This document shows, piece after piece, positions 7,367 to 16,138 of a stretch of DNA of 32,563 nt. Below the pieces are notes generated by a model. That model made no database searches. It was not told where the DNA came from and worked only from the letters and a program-made list of their open reading frames with translations. A program made the translations under genes and the position numbers. Location of the stretch: positions 7,537-40,099 of the forward strand of contig NZ_GL831043.1 in NCBI RefSeq assembly GCF_000188195.1. Direction: 5' to 3'. The first letter of the stretch is position 1. The number at the start of each line of letters is the position of its first letter. Origin of the DNA: Succinatimonas hippei YIT 12066. Its GTDB lineage: Bacteria; Pseudomonadota; Gammaproteobacteria; Enterobacterales; Succinivibrionaceae.

Positions 7367-8254
7367 TTACACGTCAATAATATTTTTATCGGCAAGAATA
7401 TTGCTTTTTATCTTCTTTAACGCTTGATTCTCAATTTGTCTTACACGCTCAATTGAGACATTAAGTTTTTCAGAAAGCTCCTGCAACGTGGCCTTATTTT
7501 CATCAAGCCAGCGTCTTTGAACAATATATCGTGATCTTTCATCTAAAGAATCAAGAGCTTTTCTTAGCGATGACAGCTCATAATTCTCATAATCTATATT
7601 TTCAAAAGTATTAGCAAAGTTTGAATTTTCATCTTCAAGATAAGCACTGGGAGAAAAACTTGATCCTTTATCCGAATCATCGTCACTGTCTGCATCAAAG
7701 CCAATATCCTGTCCGGCAAGGCGTGTCTCCATTTCTGCAACGTCATCTGCACTTACGCCTAAATCGTCTGCTACCTTATTGCGCTCTGAATCTGAAAACC
7801 AACCTAAGCGCTGTTTATTTTGCCTTAATTTAAAAAAGAGCTTACGCTGAGCTTTGGTGGTGGCTACTTTAACCACGCGCCAATTTTTTATAACGTAATC
7901 ATGAATCTCAGCTTTAATCCAATGCACGGCAAAAGCCGCAAGGCGTCCGCCGACATCAGGATCAAAATGCTTCACGGCTTTCATCAAACCGATATTGCCT
8001 TCCTGAATCAAATCGGAAATCGGCAAACCGTAGCCTAAATAGCCCCTGGCAATACTGACAACAAGACGCAAATGTGACAAAACGAGTTTTCTTGCCGCGT
8101 CTAAATCTCCATAGTCACGCAAACGTTTAGCAAGAGTCCTTTCATCTTCCTCTTCAAGCATTGGGAATTTATTGATAGCTTTAACATAAGCATCTATATT
8201 TCCCACCGGAGCAGGGAGATTGCTTGGGTTAAGTTCTTCTTTGTCTTTTGTCAT
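7367..8254 (-). CDS. rpoH: RNA polymerase heat-shock sigma factor sigma-32
   Basis: RpoH directs RNA polymerase to heat-shock promoters. The 295-residue protein (E. coli 284) contains region 2 (LVVSIARGYLGYGLPISDLI, DLIQEGNIGLMKAV, then HWIKAEIHDYVIKNWR), the diagnostic RpoH box QRKLFFKLR (136-144), an acidic stretch like that of E. coli RpoH (SDDDSDKGSS near 194-203), and region 4.2 (TLQELSEKLNVSIERVRQIE). In E. coli it follows ftsY-ftsE-ftsX. Here the gene upstream on the same strand is cydC, 68 bp away, and ftsEX are missing. The gap contains AT-rich promoter-like sequence and an 8-bp palindrome (CGCCGGCG, 8271-8278) in what would be the mRNA leader. Confidence 0.97.
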   Translation of the reverse strand: MTKDKEELNPSNLPAPVGNIDAYVKAINKFPMLEEEDERTLAKRLRDYGDLDAARKLVLSHLRLVVSIARGYLGYGLPISDLIQEGNIGLMKAVKHFDPDVGGRLAAFAVHWIKAEIHDYVIKNWRVVKVATTKAQRKLFFKLRQNKQRLGWFSDSERNKVADDLGVSADDVAEMETRLAGQDIGFDADSDDDSDKGSSFSPSAYLEDENSNFANTFENIDYENYELSSLRKALDSLDERSRYIVQRRWLDENKATLQELSEKLNVSIERVRQIENQALKKIKSNILADKNIIDV

Positions 8255-8322
8255 ATAATCTTAATGAAACGCCGGCGCTTTTATAATTTAGCATTTTGTG
8301 ATCTGTGCTTAAAATTGTATTC

Positions 8323-9963
8323 CTAAATACGTATTATTTCATCACAAAAATTTAATCCTGTACTTTTATGGCTGATTAAAATCACCCCTTTTCTTGAACA
8401 TAAAATACGCTTTAAAATTCTCTGCCCTTGACGGATATCCAGACCTTCGCCCGGTTCATCTAAAATCAAGAAATCGCAATTACGACACAAAGCTCTTGCT
8501 AAAACCAAACGACGGGACTGACCGCCTGAAACCGAGATCCCGTTATTACCTAAAAACTGATTAAGGCCTAAAGGTAAGCTTTTTACAAAATCAGTAAGCT
8601 CCACTTCATCCAACAATTTAAAAATCGTTTTTTCATCTATTTCTGGATTTACTTCCTTAAACAAATCCAAGATTGTACCGGAAAAGAAATCATTACTCTG
8701 CGGTGCAACACTAAAACATTTACGTATACTGCTTTCGGAAAAACTCTTTAAATCTTTTCCGTTTAATAAAATTATTCCGTCATAATCCTTAAGCAAAGAT
8801 GTCATTAAATAAACAAGTGTTGTTTTTCCGCTGCCCACTTCTGCACACAAAGCATAATTTTTACAATTAACAAAGGATGCAGAAAAATGATTGATGATTA
8901 ACGGCATCTCTTTACTATAAGAAAAACAAACATTCTTAAAAGTAATTCTTTTCAAGTTTTCATCAAATTCTTGTCCTTGTTCATTTTGATTTTTAGGTAA
9001 ATTAATCAGTGCATTAATTTCATTAAAAGCATGTCTTACTTCGGCAAATTTCGTAAAACTCAAAGCTAAAGGAAAAACCGCCTCAAACATGGAAAAAGAA
9101 ATGATCCCCAAAAGAACATAACAGGCACCGTTTACTTTCCCTTCTGCATAATAAGGAGCGATAAGATATAAAGATAAGATCAAAGCAACAGCAGACGCTA
9201 AATAAGTAATGCTTAAAAGCATATCTTCAACTAAGGTAAATACCGCCCTTACTTTACAGATCCTTTTATTTAACATTAATAAATCAGCTTTTAATTTTTT
9301 ATCTGCATGATTTAAGATTAAATCCGTTAATCCCTCTCCTACTTTTACCGCACCGTCATTTAATGCGCTTAAATCAGCAGACAAAGAAAGTGTCTTATCG
9401 CGCAAAAAATAAGTAAATAACCAGGGGATCAACACAGCACATATAAAAATTAAGCAAAATAAATAAAATGCTAAAAGACAATCAAAAATACCGATAAAAA
9501 CTATCGCTGCAGTACAAATAATAAGTGCAAGTAATTTAGGCAAAGCATCTTTTAAAAAAGCATATTCAAGACGCATGGTATTTTCCCTAAAACGTCTTTC
9601 ACAGTCGGATTTTTTTAAATTTAAAGCTTCCTTAAAATTAATCTGCAAAATTCGCTCAAACAAGTATGACCTTAATGCCGCAATTATTTTAAAAGTAGCG
9701 TTATGTGTTACTAAGCGCTCTAAATATCTAAAAGCGGTACGGCTTAAAGCAAACATTCTTATAAGCGCTGAAGGAATAAAAATATTGATTAAAATTCCGG
9801 AAGCACCGGCAATTCCCATAGCACTTAAAAACCATGCAGCACTTCCCATAAGTGCAATAGAGGACAGAGCTGCGGCAACCGATATCAGCACACCTAAGAT
9901 GACTGCCTTTATTTCAAAGGATAAAAGCTTTTTTAAGGTAAGTTTATCTTCCGTCAATTGCAA
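8323..9963 (-). CDS. cydC: Heterodimeric thiol exporter, ATP-binding/permease subunit CydC
   Basis: With CydD this forms the ABC exporter (glutathione/cysteine export and heme handling in E. coli) needed for assembly of cytochrome bd. The 546-residue protein has an N-terminal six-helix membrane domain, with the CydC-like stretch RYLERLVTHNATFKIIAALR, and a C-terminal ATPase: Walker A EVGSGKTT, signature VSGGQSRR and Walker B FLILDEPGEGLD. It overlaps cydD by 20 nt. The start is a TTG: 9963 opens the frame, but GAGGTG in cydD is better spaced (8 nt) for the in-frame TTG at 9957, giving 544 residues. It is the last gene of the cydABXDC operon and is followed by rpoH without a clear terminator. 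Confidence 0.92.
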   Translation of the reverse strand: MQLTEDKLTLKKLLSFEIKAVILGVLISVAAALSSIALMGSAAWFLSAMGIAGASGILINIFIPSALIRMFALSRTAFRYLERLVTHNATFKIIAALRSYLFERILQINFKEALNLKKSDCERRFRENTMRLEYAFLKDALPKLLALIICTAAIVFIGIFDCLLAFYLFCLIFICAVLIPWLFTYFLRDKTLSLSADLSALNDGAVKVGEGLTDLILNHADKKLKADLLMLNKRICKVRAVFTLVEDMLLSITYLASAVALILSLYLIAPYYAEGKVNGACYVLLGIISFSMFEAVFPLALSFTKFAEVRHAFNEINALINLPKNQNEQGQEFDENLKRITFKNVCFSYSKEMPLIINHFSASFVNCKNYALCAEVGSGKTTLVYLMTSLLKDYDGIILLNGKDLKSFSESSIRKCFSVAPQSNDFFSGTILDLFKEVNPEIDEKTIFKLLDEVELTDFVKSLPLGLNQFLGNNGISVSGGQSRRLVLARALCRNCDFLILDEPGEGLDIRQGQRILKRILCSRKGVILISHKSTGLNFCDEIIRI

Positions 9964-11569
9964 TCACCTCATCTGCATACTTGATAAGATTAGTCCGATG
10001 TGCTGCAATTACTACAGTCTTATTAGGGAAATTATTAAAAAAGCCGTCTAAAACCTTAAGCTCCAACTCTTCATCAAGACTTGACGTCGGCTCATCAAAA
10101 AGAAAAATATCCTTATCCGTTAACAATGCCCTTATAAGTGAAATTATGCGAGCCTGTCCGCCTGATACTCTCTTGCCGTCATCACCTAAAATATAACAAA
10201 AGCCGCCCGGAAAATTATTAATAAAATCTTTTATATTAAGCTTAACTAATACGTCTATTACCCGCTCATGAGTAATATCGCTTCTCCCCATACTAAAATT
10301 ATCAAAAAGCGTTCCATAAAAAAGTTTAGGCTGCTGCGGGATATACGCTATATGATTTACAAGATCTTTAGTATCAAAAGTGTCATAACTTACATCATTA
10401 ATGAAAATGCTGCCGTCCTGAGGCTTTAAAAATCCGCACAACGCCCTAAGGACTGAACTTTTACCGGATCCTGATGCACCGATTAATGCCGTTGTCTTAC
10501 CTGCTTTTATTTTTAAATTTAAATTATTGACTCCGACTCTACCGTCAAGATACACAAGCGTAACCTTATTGAGAGAAAAAGAAAAAGGAGCTTGCGTCAC
10601 ATTTAAAAGTAACGGCTTATTACTGTTTTTTTCTAAAGAATTATTTTCATCAAACCAATAAGCAAGCTGTTTTGCCGCTGCCAAAGCATTTATTTTTATA
10701 TGATAACTTTGGCCTAAATTACGCAGCGGTAAAAAATACTCGGGAGCACATAAAAGCACAAAAAGAGCATATCTGTAATCAAATCCTTTTTCATATACGG
10801 AAAAACCTAATGTAATAGCACAAAATGCTATACCGACAGTACAAAAGAACTCTAAAGCCAAAGCAGAAAGAAAAGCTACTTTTAAGATATTCAGCGTCTC
10901 AAGACGCCAACGCCTGGTCATAAATTTAATATTTTTAACTTCTTTTTTTTCAAGATTAAATAGCTTTAAAATATTAATTTGACTTACCGCTTCTTGAAAA
11001 CGCTGATTTAATCTTGATATCTGTGCCCATTGTCTGTCATTTAATTTCTGCGTTCCTTTGCCAATAAAAATCATAAAAAGCGGAATAAGAGGAGTAATTA
11101 TCAGCAAAATTCCGGCAGAAACAGGACTTACGGATAATATAGCCCCCCATAAAATAGCCGGAATGATTATCGCTGCCCTTAATGAAAGCAGATAACCCGT
11201 AAAATAAGGAACAATATCTGAGACTGCATTTATAACCGACGTATTTAAAGAAGATTTTAATTGCACGCTCAAAGGGTTTTCATTAAAAATTCTTACAATT
11301 AAATCCCTTCTTACAGCTTCTTCTATCCTATAGTGAAGTTTGCTTTTTAAAGCGCAAAGAAGAGTTTTTATAATAAAACGCGCCGCAACAACTGCAAGAG
11401 CAATAGATAACAAATAACAAAGCTTTACATAATCAAAAGAAAACAGATAGTTACCGACGGCATTGGCAATAAGAGCATAAAAAGCAGCGCATAAAAGAGC
11501 ATCCAGTGCAATTAAAGCACTTTGGATCAAAAGCTCTTTTTTTACCTGCGCCGCATAGCTTTTTAACAA
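9944..11569 (-). CDS. cydD: Heterodimeric thiol exporter, ATP-binding/permease subunit CydD
   Basis: This is the partner of CydC in the exporter required for bd oxidase maturation in the inner membrane. The 541-residue protein has an N-terminal transmembrane domain with the CydD-like sequence LLCAPEYFLPLRNLGQSYH, and a C-terminal ATPase: Walker A GASGSGKSS, signature VSGGQARI and Walker B IFLFDEPTSSLD. It is somewhat shorter than E. coli CydD (588). The reading frame begins with TTG at 11569, 11 nt after the cydX stop; the only nearby ATG is out of frame. Co-transcription with cydAB and cydX is implied by the spacing. Confidence 0.92.
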   Translation of the reverse strand: MLKSYAAQVKKELLIQSALIALDALLCAAFYALIANAVGNYLFSFDYVKLCYLLSIALAVVAARFIIKTLLCALKSKLHYRIEEAVRRDLIVRIFNENPLSVQLKSSLNTSVINAVSDIVPYFTGYLLSLRAAIIIPAILWGAILSVSPVSAGILLIITPLIPLFMIFIGKGTQKLNDRQWAQISRLNQRFQEAVSQINILKLFNLEKKEVKNIKFMTRRWRLETLNILKVAFLSALALEFFCTVGIAFCAITLGFSVYEKGFDYRYALFVLLCAPEYFLPLRNLGQSYHIKINALAAAKQLAYWFDENNSLEKNSNKPLLLNVTQAPFSFSLNKVTLVYLDGRVGVNNLNLKIKAGKTTALIGASGSGKSSVLRALCGFLKPQDGSIFINDVSYDTFDTKDLVNHIAYIPQQPKLFYGTLFDNFSMGRSDITHERVIDVLVKLNIKDFINNFPGGFCYILGDDGKRVSGGQARIISLIRALLTDKDIFLFDEPTSSLDEELELKVLDGFFNNFPNKTVVIAAHRTNLIKYADEVIAIDGR

Positions 11570-11580
11570 AGCCTTTTCCC

Positions 11581-11682
11581 TTATCGTGTTCTGAACCTTT
11601 CAACAAGATCTACATAATAAGTGACCGCACAGGTAAAACCGATTGCACCGATTAAACCGAAAAACCAATATAAGTAAATCAT
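11581..11682 (-). CDS. cydX: Cytochrome bd accessory subunit CydX (33 residues)
   Basis: This very short gene lies between cydB and cydD. It encodes 33 residues starting MIYLYWFFGLIGAIGFTCAV and ending in a charged tail (VDLVERFRTR), i.e. one membrane helix with a small polar C-terminus. That matches the CydX/YbgT family (E. coli CydX, 37 residues, starts with an aromatic-rich WYFAWILG helix), which binds CydA and stabilises the bd-I oxidase. A strong Shine-Dalgarno (AAGGAG) lies 6 nt before the ATG, 9 nt after the cydB stop. The stop is 11 nt before cydD. Position, size, topology and ribosome site all agree; sequence identity is necessarily low. Confidence 0.85.
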   Translation of the reverse strand: MIYLYWFFGLIGAIGFTCAVTYYVDLVERFRTR

Positions 11683-11691
11683 TTCTGCTCC

Positions 11692-12831
11692 TTAATGATC
11701 TTCCTTTACAGTATCAACCGAGGCTTTTCCCCACATGCGATAATAAGCCCAAATCGTATATGCAAGCGCTAAGGGAACAAACACAATCACGGCATATAAC
11801 ATAACCTGTAAAGTAAAATGCGATGATGTGGCATCCCAAATAGTTAATGATGAATTTACATCTTTGCTTGACGGCAAAATAAAAGGAAACAGCGCAGCAC
11901 CTGCCGTAATGATCGTAAAAGCTATCCCTACACTTGAAGCTATGATTCCCTTCACTGCGTTTCCTTTAAAAGCAAAGATCCCGGCAAACAACATGCCAAA
12001 TCCTGCAAGAGCCGGAACTACAACGGTTACCGGATAGTTTACATAATGCAAAAACAGCCCGTGTTCAACCACACTTACGGATTTTCCGGTAATAGTATTA
12101 AAAGCTCCCGAAGGCGCTAGCGAATTTAAAACATAACCGTTAAAGTTATAAGACCAAAGTCCTGCGACAACAAAAAGAACAACAGTCAACAGCGCACTTA
12201 TTACAGCAATTTTTCGGGCACGAAGGCTTATAGACTCGTCAACTCTTAACATGATCCACATGCATCCGTGAGTAATAAGCATCAAAACGCTTATCACTCC
12301 GCACAAAAGAGCAAAAGGATTTAATAAAGGCAAAAGAGCGCTTAAAAAATATCCGTCATAATGCCAACGCATGTTCTCATCAGCATAAAAGGGCAATCCC
12401 TGCAGCAGATTTCCGAAAGCCACACCAAAAATCAGCATCGGAATCAAACTTCCGACACTCAATGCTATATCCCAACGTTTTTTCCAGATTTCAGTTTCGC
12501 CGTGATTACGATAATCAAATGCAAGAGGTCTTAACCAGATAGCAAACAAAACCAAAAGCATTGCCCAGTACAATCCGGAAAAAGATGCGGCATACACTTC
12601 AGGCCATGCGGCAAAAATCGCTCCGCCTGCCGTAATCAGCCAAACCTGATTGCCGTCCCAATGAGGAACAATCGTGCTTATAAGAACCTTCCGCTCAGCA
12701 CTGTTTTTACCTACAGGAAAAAGCAGTGCAGAAACAGCCATATCCATTCCGTTAGTCAAAGCAAAACCTATAAGCAATACTCCGATTAAAATCCACCAAA
12801 TAACCTGCAGCGTAGTGTAATCGAACAACAT
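11692..12831 (-). CDS. cydB: Cytochrome bd ubiquinol oxidase subunit II
   Basis: CydB is the structural partner of CydA in the bd-type quinol oxidase, which reduces O2 to water with high affinity. With the start at 12831 the protein is 379 residues, the same length as E. coli CydB, and opens MLFDYTTLQVIWWILIGVL, like the family. The open frame extends 45 nt upstream to 12876, but that would run into cydA. GGAGG, 9 nt before 12831, and the one-base gap after the cydA stop both favour 12831. Typical stretches are GMDMAVSALLFPVGKN and PHWDGNQVWLITAGGAIFAAWP. Many membrane helices are visible. cydX follows after 9 nt. Confidence 0.96.
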   Translation of the reverse strand: MLFDYTTLQVIWWILIGVLLIGFALTNGMDMAVSALLFPVGKNSAERKVLISTIVPHWDGNQVWLITAGGAIFAAWPEVYAASFSGLYWAMLLVLFAIWLRPLAFDYRNHGETEIWKKRWDIALSVGSLIPMLIFGVAFGNLLQGLPFYADENMRWHYDGYFLSALLPLLNPFALLCGVISVLMLITHGCMWIMLRVDESISLRARKIAVISALLTVVLFVVAGLWSYNFNGYVLNSLAPSGAFNTITGKSVSVVEHGLFLHYVNYPVTVVVPALAGFGMLFAGIFAFKGNAVKGIIASSVGIAFTIITAGAALFPFILPSSKDVNSSLTIWDATSSHFTLQVMLYAVIVFVPLALAYTIWAYYRMWGKASVDTVKEDH

Positions 12832-12832
12832 T

Positions 12833-14389
12833 TTATTTTCCTCCCGCAAAAGCACTTTCAAGTGCGGAGGTTTCAAGCGGACCTTTCTTTATTGCCTTAA
12901 TCATTAAATACATTTCGATGATTAAAAACACGGTATAAATTGCGATAAAGCAAATAAGAGATAAGGCTACATCAACAACTGATAATGATGAAGTGGCCAT
13001 AAACGTCGGCAAAATTCCTTGAATAGCCCACGGCTGACGCCCCAATTCCGCCAAGATCCAACCGAACTCACATGCAAGAAACGGTACCGGTATTGCCCAC
13101 AATAAACATTTAAGGAAAAGTGTGCGGTTCTCCAAATCCCGCTTATACCATAAAAAGAAAGCAGTACCCAAGACCAGGATCCCCGCAACGCCTAACAGGC
13201 CTAACATTAAACGAAATGAGAAATAGGAAATCCATACTGAAGGAACACTGTTCCTTGCTGCAGTCTTAATTTCAGCCTCTGTGGGGTTTAAAGGATCAGC
13301 TGCATGTTCAACTAAAAGCAAACCGTAACCTAAATCATTTTCATGCTGTTTAAAGGCTTCATAAACTGACGGATCGTTATTTCCCTGACGCAATTTAGTT
13401 AATAACTGATGGGCTATAGCTCCGTTTTTAATTCTTTCTTCGTTTTGCGCCACAATATCGCGTAAACCTATCACTTCCTTATCAAGAGAATGGGTCGCAA
13501 TTATTCCTAACAGCCAAGGAACTTTAATCGCAAAAGTATTTTCCATTTTTTCTTCATTAGGTATGGCAAATACCGACCACGATGCCGGAGCTTCCTGCGT
13601 TTCATACTCTGCTTCCATCGCCGCAAGTTTGGCAGGTTGATGATTGGTAACACCAACTGCCGACAAATCTCCAGTCAATGCAGAACCTGCCATGGCACAA
13701 AATCCGAACGCCAAAGCTACCGTCATCGATCTTTTGGCAAAATCGATATGGCGCTTTTTAAGCAGCATGAATGCACTTACACCGATAACAAACATCGAAG
13801 CCGTCACATATCCTGCACATACGGTATGAGCAAACTTTACCTGTGCTACCGGAGAAAATACCAAACCGAAGAAATCAACCATTTCCATGCGCATCTTTTC
13901 AGGCGAAAAAACAGCAAACTCCGGATACTGCATCCAACCGTTGGCAATCAAAATCCACATCGCGGAAAGATTTGATCCTAAAGCGGTTAAAAAAGTAATT
14001 GCCAAATGTGCTTTCTTTGAAAAACGGTTCCATCCGGTAAAAAATAAACCGATAAAGGTAGATTCAAGGAAAAATGCCAAAAGCCCTTCAATAGCAAGCG
14101 GCGCTCCGAAAATATCTCCGACATAATGGGAATAATTAGACCAATTAGTACCGAATTCAAACTCTAAGGTAATTCCGGTAGCAACACCTATGGCAAAATT
14201 AATGCCGAAAAGCTTTCCCCAAAACTTGGTCATATCACGGTATAAAACGTCACCGGTTCTGACATACATCAGTTCCATGATGAAAATAAGCCAAGAAATG
14301 CCTAAAGTTAAAGGAACGAATATAAAATGATACAAAGAAGTAGCGGCAAACTGCCAACGGGAAAGCTCAACCATTGCCTGACTTATCAT
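12833..14389 (-). CDS. cydA: Cytochrome bd ubiquinol oxidase subunit I
   Basis: CydA carries the hemes (b558, b595, d) and the quinol site of bd oxidase in the inner membrane. The 518-residue protein keeps the heme ligands: His21 in LYHFIFVPLTLG, His in QVKFAHTVCAGYV, the Met in SFRLMLGLLG, and the acidic pair region EFEFGTNWSNYSHYVGDIFG then GLLAFFLEST. GRQPWAIQGILPT is present. The Q-loop is of the long type (about residues 255-385), as in E. coli. It heads the cydABXDC operon. AGGAGAAAGTCA precedes the ATG. A candidate promoter lies at 14421-14449, divergent from exbB within a 93-bp gap. Confidence 0.97.
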   Translation of the reverse strand: MISQAMVELSRWQFAATSLYHFIFVPLTLGISWLIFIMELMYVRTGDVLYRDMTKFWGKLFGINFAIGVATGITLEFEFGTNWSNYSHYVGDIFGAPLAIEGLLAFFLESTFIGLFFTGWNRFSKKAHLAITFLTALGSNLSAMWILIANGWMQYPEFAVFSPEKMRMEMVDFFGLVFSPVAQVKFAHTVCAGYVTASMFVIGVSAFMLLKKRHIDFAKRSMTVALAFGFCAMAGSALTGDLSAVGVTNHQPAKLAAMEAEYETQEAPASWSVFAIPNEEKMENTFAIKVPWLLGIIATHSLDKEVIGLRDIVAQNEERIKNGAIAHQLLTKLRQGNNDPSVYEAFKQHENDLGYGLLLVEHAADPLNPTEAEIKTAARNSVPSVWISYFSFRLMLGLLGVAGILVLGTAFFLWYKRDLENRTLFLKCLLWAIPVPFLACEFGWILAELGRQPWAIQGILPTFMATSSLSVVDVALSLICFIAIYTVFLIIEMYLMIKAIKKGPLETSALESAFAGGK

Positions 14390-14420
14390 TGACTTTCTCC
14401 TATTTATCTATTTTTAAAGA

Positions 14421-14449
14421 ATGTTACTCTATGTAAGGTATTTTGTTAA
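14421..14449 (-). promoter_or_regulatory. Candidate sigma-70 promoter of the cyd operon
   Basis: On the - strand TTAACA (14444-14449), a 17-nt spacer and TAACAT (14421-14426) resemble -35 and -10 boxes. The implied leader before cydA is about 25 nt. GTTAAC and GTAAC repeats in the region faintly recall ArcA-type half-sites, but no clear ArcA or FNR box is present. exbB must also be expressed from this same short gap or from within cydA. Confidence 0.42.
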
Positions 14450-14482
14450 CCTTTGCGACAAAGTAAGGTGAGTTATTTCAAA

Positions 14483-15001
14483 ATGTTTGATTTATACGAA
14501 AAAATCGGTTATTGCGGCGTCGCATTATTGATTTTAGGCTTTGCGGCTGTATTTACCGTAATCCGCGGTACGGTTTTAAGCGTAATGCTAAAAAAACAAG
14601 CCGTTAATCGCAGCGGAATTATAAAGGAAATCTCCCTTTTGGTACTTAAAAACTCCGGTGCCGATGATAATTCTTATATAAATTCTTTAATGCAAACCAA
14701 AATGAAAGGACTATTTAGCTCTTTATATTTTTTAAAGCTGTGCGCTGCAGTTGGTCCGCTTCTTGGATTACTCGGTACGGTTCTCGGCATGATTGAAGTA
14801 TTTTCAACCCTTGCTGACAACAGCACTCACAATTCCGCACTGCTTGCAAGCGGGATCTGGCAGGCTTTAATCACCACGGTAATGGGACTTACTCTTGCTA
14901 TTCCCGCTCTTATGGTTCATTACTATATTCTCACTAATTTAAGGTACATAAAAACAACCATTACCTTACTATCAAGGCAAACTGAAAATGCAGGATTTTG
15001 A
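14483..15001 (+). CDS. exbB: ExbB/TolQ-family proton channel protein
   Basis: ExbB, with ExbD, uses the proton gradient to energise TonB. The frame is open from a TTG at 14453, but the better start is ATG 14483, with AAGGTGAG 10 nt upstream, giving 172 residues. Three membrane helices fit the MotA/TolQ/ExbB fold: about 9-28, about 83-105 (AAVGPLLGLLGTVLGMIEVF, the family signature) and about 122-147 (WQALITTVMGLTLAIPALMVHYYI). It is a short ExbB with no extended N-terminal periplasmic part. The next gene, exbD, overlaps it by 14 nt, and tonB follows, so the identity as ExbB rather than TolQ is supported by context and by the neighbouring receptor. Confidence 0.88.
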   Translation: MFDLYEKIGYCGVALLILGFAAVFTVIRGTVLSVMLKKQAVNRSGIIKEISLLVLKNSGADDNSYINSLMQTKMKGLFSSLYFLKLCAAVGPLLGLLGTVLGMIEVFSTLADNSTHNSALLASGIWQALITTVMGLTLAIPALMVHYYILTNLRYIKTTITLLSRQTENAGF

Positions 15002-15380
15002 TGACGATGATTTACATGTGGATTTAACATCACTTATTGATGTTATTTTCATGCTGGTTATTTTTTTTATTATGACTATGAGTTTTACTCTGCCGGAAAT
15101 TGAACTTAATGTTCCAACTTCCACAACAGCTGAAGAAAATGATGCGGCATCAAATAGTTTTTCAGTAAAAATTGATTCAACGGGTGCATTTTTCATAGAT
15201 CAAAAAAAATTAACCATAGATGAGTTACAAAAAGTCATAGAACAAGAAAAACCGCAAAGCATAACTTTATATTTGGATCCAGATTCTCCAGCCCAAAGTT
15301 TTATCGACGTGTCTGATTTAGCACGCACCTATACTTCAGGAAAGCTTTTAGTAAAAGCATTGAAAAGAGATGCAAAATAA
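14988..15380 (+). CDS. exbD: ExbD/TolR-family biopolymer transport protein
   Basis: ExbD pairs with ExbB to couple proton flow to TonB. The 130-residue protein has a short acidic cytoplasmic N-terminus (MQDFDDDDLHVDLTSLID), one membrane helix (about 18-36) containing the conserved protonatable Asp18 at its start (SLIDVIFMLVIFFI), and a periplasmic domain of about 90 residues. That is the standard ExbD layout. Its start overlaps exbB, and its TAA overlaps the tonB ATG by one base, showing translational coupling across all three genes. Confidence 0.9.
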   Translation: MQDFDDDDLHVDLTSLIDVIFMLVIFFIMTMSFTLPEIELNVPTSTTAEENDAASNSFSVKIDSTGAFFIDQKKLTIDELQKVIEQEKPQSITLYLDPDSPAQSFIDVSDLARTYTSGKLLVKALKRDAK

Positions 15381-16138
15381 TGGATAAGACAGATTTATTA
15401 AGCAGAACTTGTGCCTACATAGGTCTGCTTTTCTCTCTTATTGTTTTTTATTTTGTACTGCCTTATTTTTATTCACCTAAAAAAATATCTGCTGAATATA
15501 CGGAAATAACTTTTACTTTACAAAAAGAAGCACCGTTAATTAAACAAGACTCCGCCAAAGCATCTGACATTATTGCATCTGCTGCGGTTGAAAATTATGA
15601 AAACAAAATTGAAATAAAAGAAAAAGAAGTATTAAATACTTCTCAACAGGTTATAAAACAATCTGAAAAAACACCAGACGCTCTGCCAGAATTACCCAAT
15701 AAATCTAAACCTGTTACTGCTAAAAATAAAACAGCAAAAGCTACAAGCTCTCAAAGCTCACCTAAAAAAAACTTACCTAGAGGTAATCAAAATAAAAGAT
15801 TAAACTCCACAGCTACTATTACAAAAAACAGTGCATCAAGACAGGCTTTGCCTGATTTAAAACAGCAGCAAAACCAATTTGCCAATCTTATTTACAGCAG
15901 ACTGCAGGCATCTCTTACTTACCCTAAACTTGCTATAAGACGTAATCTTGAAGGAACTGCAGTAATTTCATTTTCCATAAAACAGGGAAAAATTGCTTCT
16001 TATAAAATCAGTAAATCAAGCGGACACAAGATCCTCGATGAGGCTGCATTAAAGCTTGCCGCTAAAATTGCAAGTCTGTCAGCACGCCATCCTCTTGATT
16101 TTAATCTTAACGTACCGCTTAAATATGAGCTGCATTAA
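15380..16138 (+). CDS. tonB: TonB energy transducer protein
   Basis: TonB spans the periplasm and pulls on outer-membrane receptors using energy from ExbBD. The 252-residue protein has one N-terminal membrane anchor (about 12-30), a long Lys/Ser/Gln-rich linker (about 31-170) and a C-terminal TonB domain (about 175-252; LTYPKLAIRRNLEGTAVISF, then SSGHKILDEAALKLAAKI). The linker has few prolines and lacks the Pro-Lys/Glu-Pro repeats of enteric TonB. The end of the gene overlaps the end of the convergent receptor gene by 4 bp, with no terminator between them. Confidence 0.88.
   Translation: MDKTDLLSRTCAYIGLLFSLIVFYFVLPYFYSPKKISAEYTEITFTLQKEAPLIKQDSAKASDIIASAAVENYENKIEIKEKEVLNTSQQVIKQSEKTPDALPELPNKSKPVTAKNKTAKATSSQSSPKKNLPRGNQNKRLNSTATITKNSASRQALPDLKQQQNQFANLIYSRLQASLTYPKLAIRRNLEGTAVISFSIKQGKIASYKISKSSGHKILDEAALKLAAKIASLSARHPLDFNLNVPLKYELH

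Noticed and set aside
8271-8278. CGCCGGCG palindrome in the rpoH leader as an RNA thermometer
   Set aside because: A loop-less 8-bp palindrome does not make a stable hairpin, and no pairing with the ribosome site was found.
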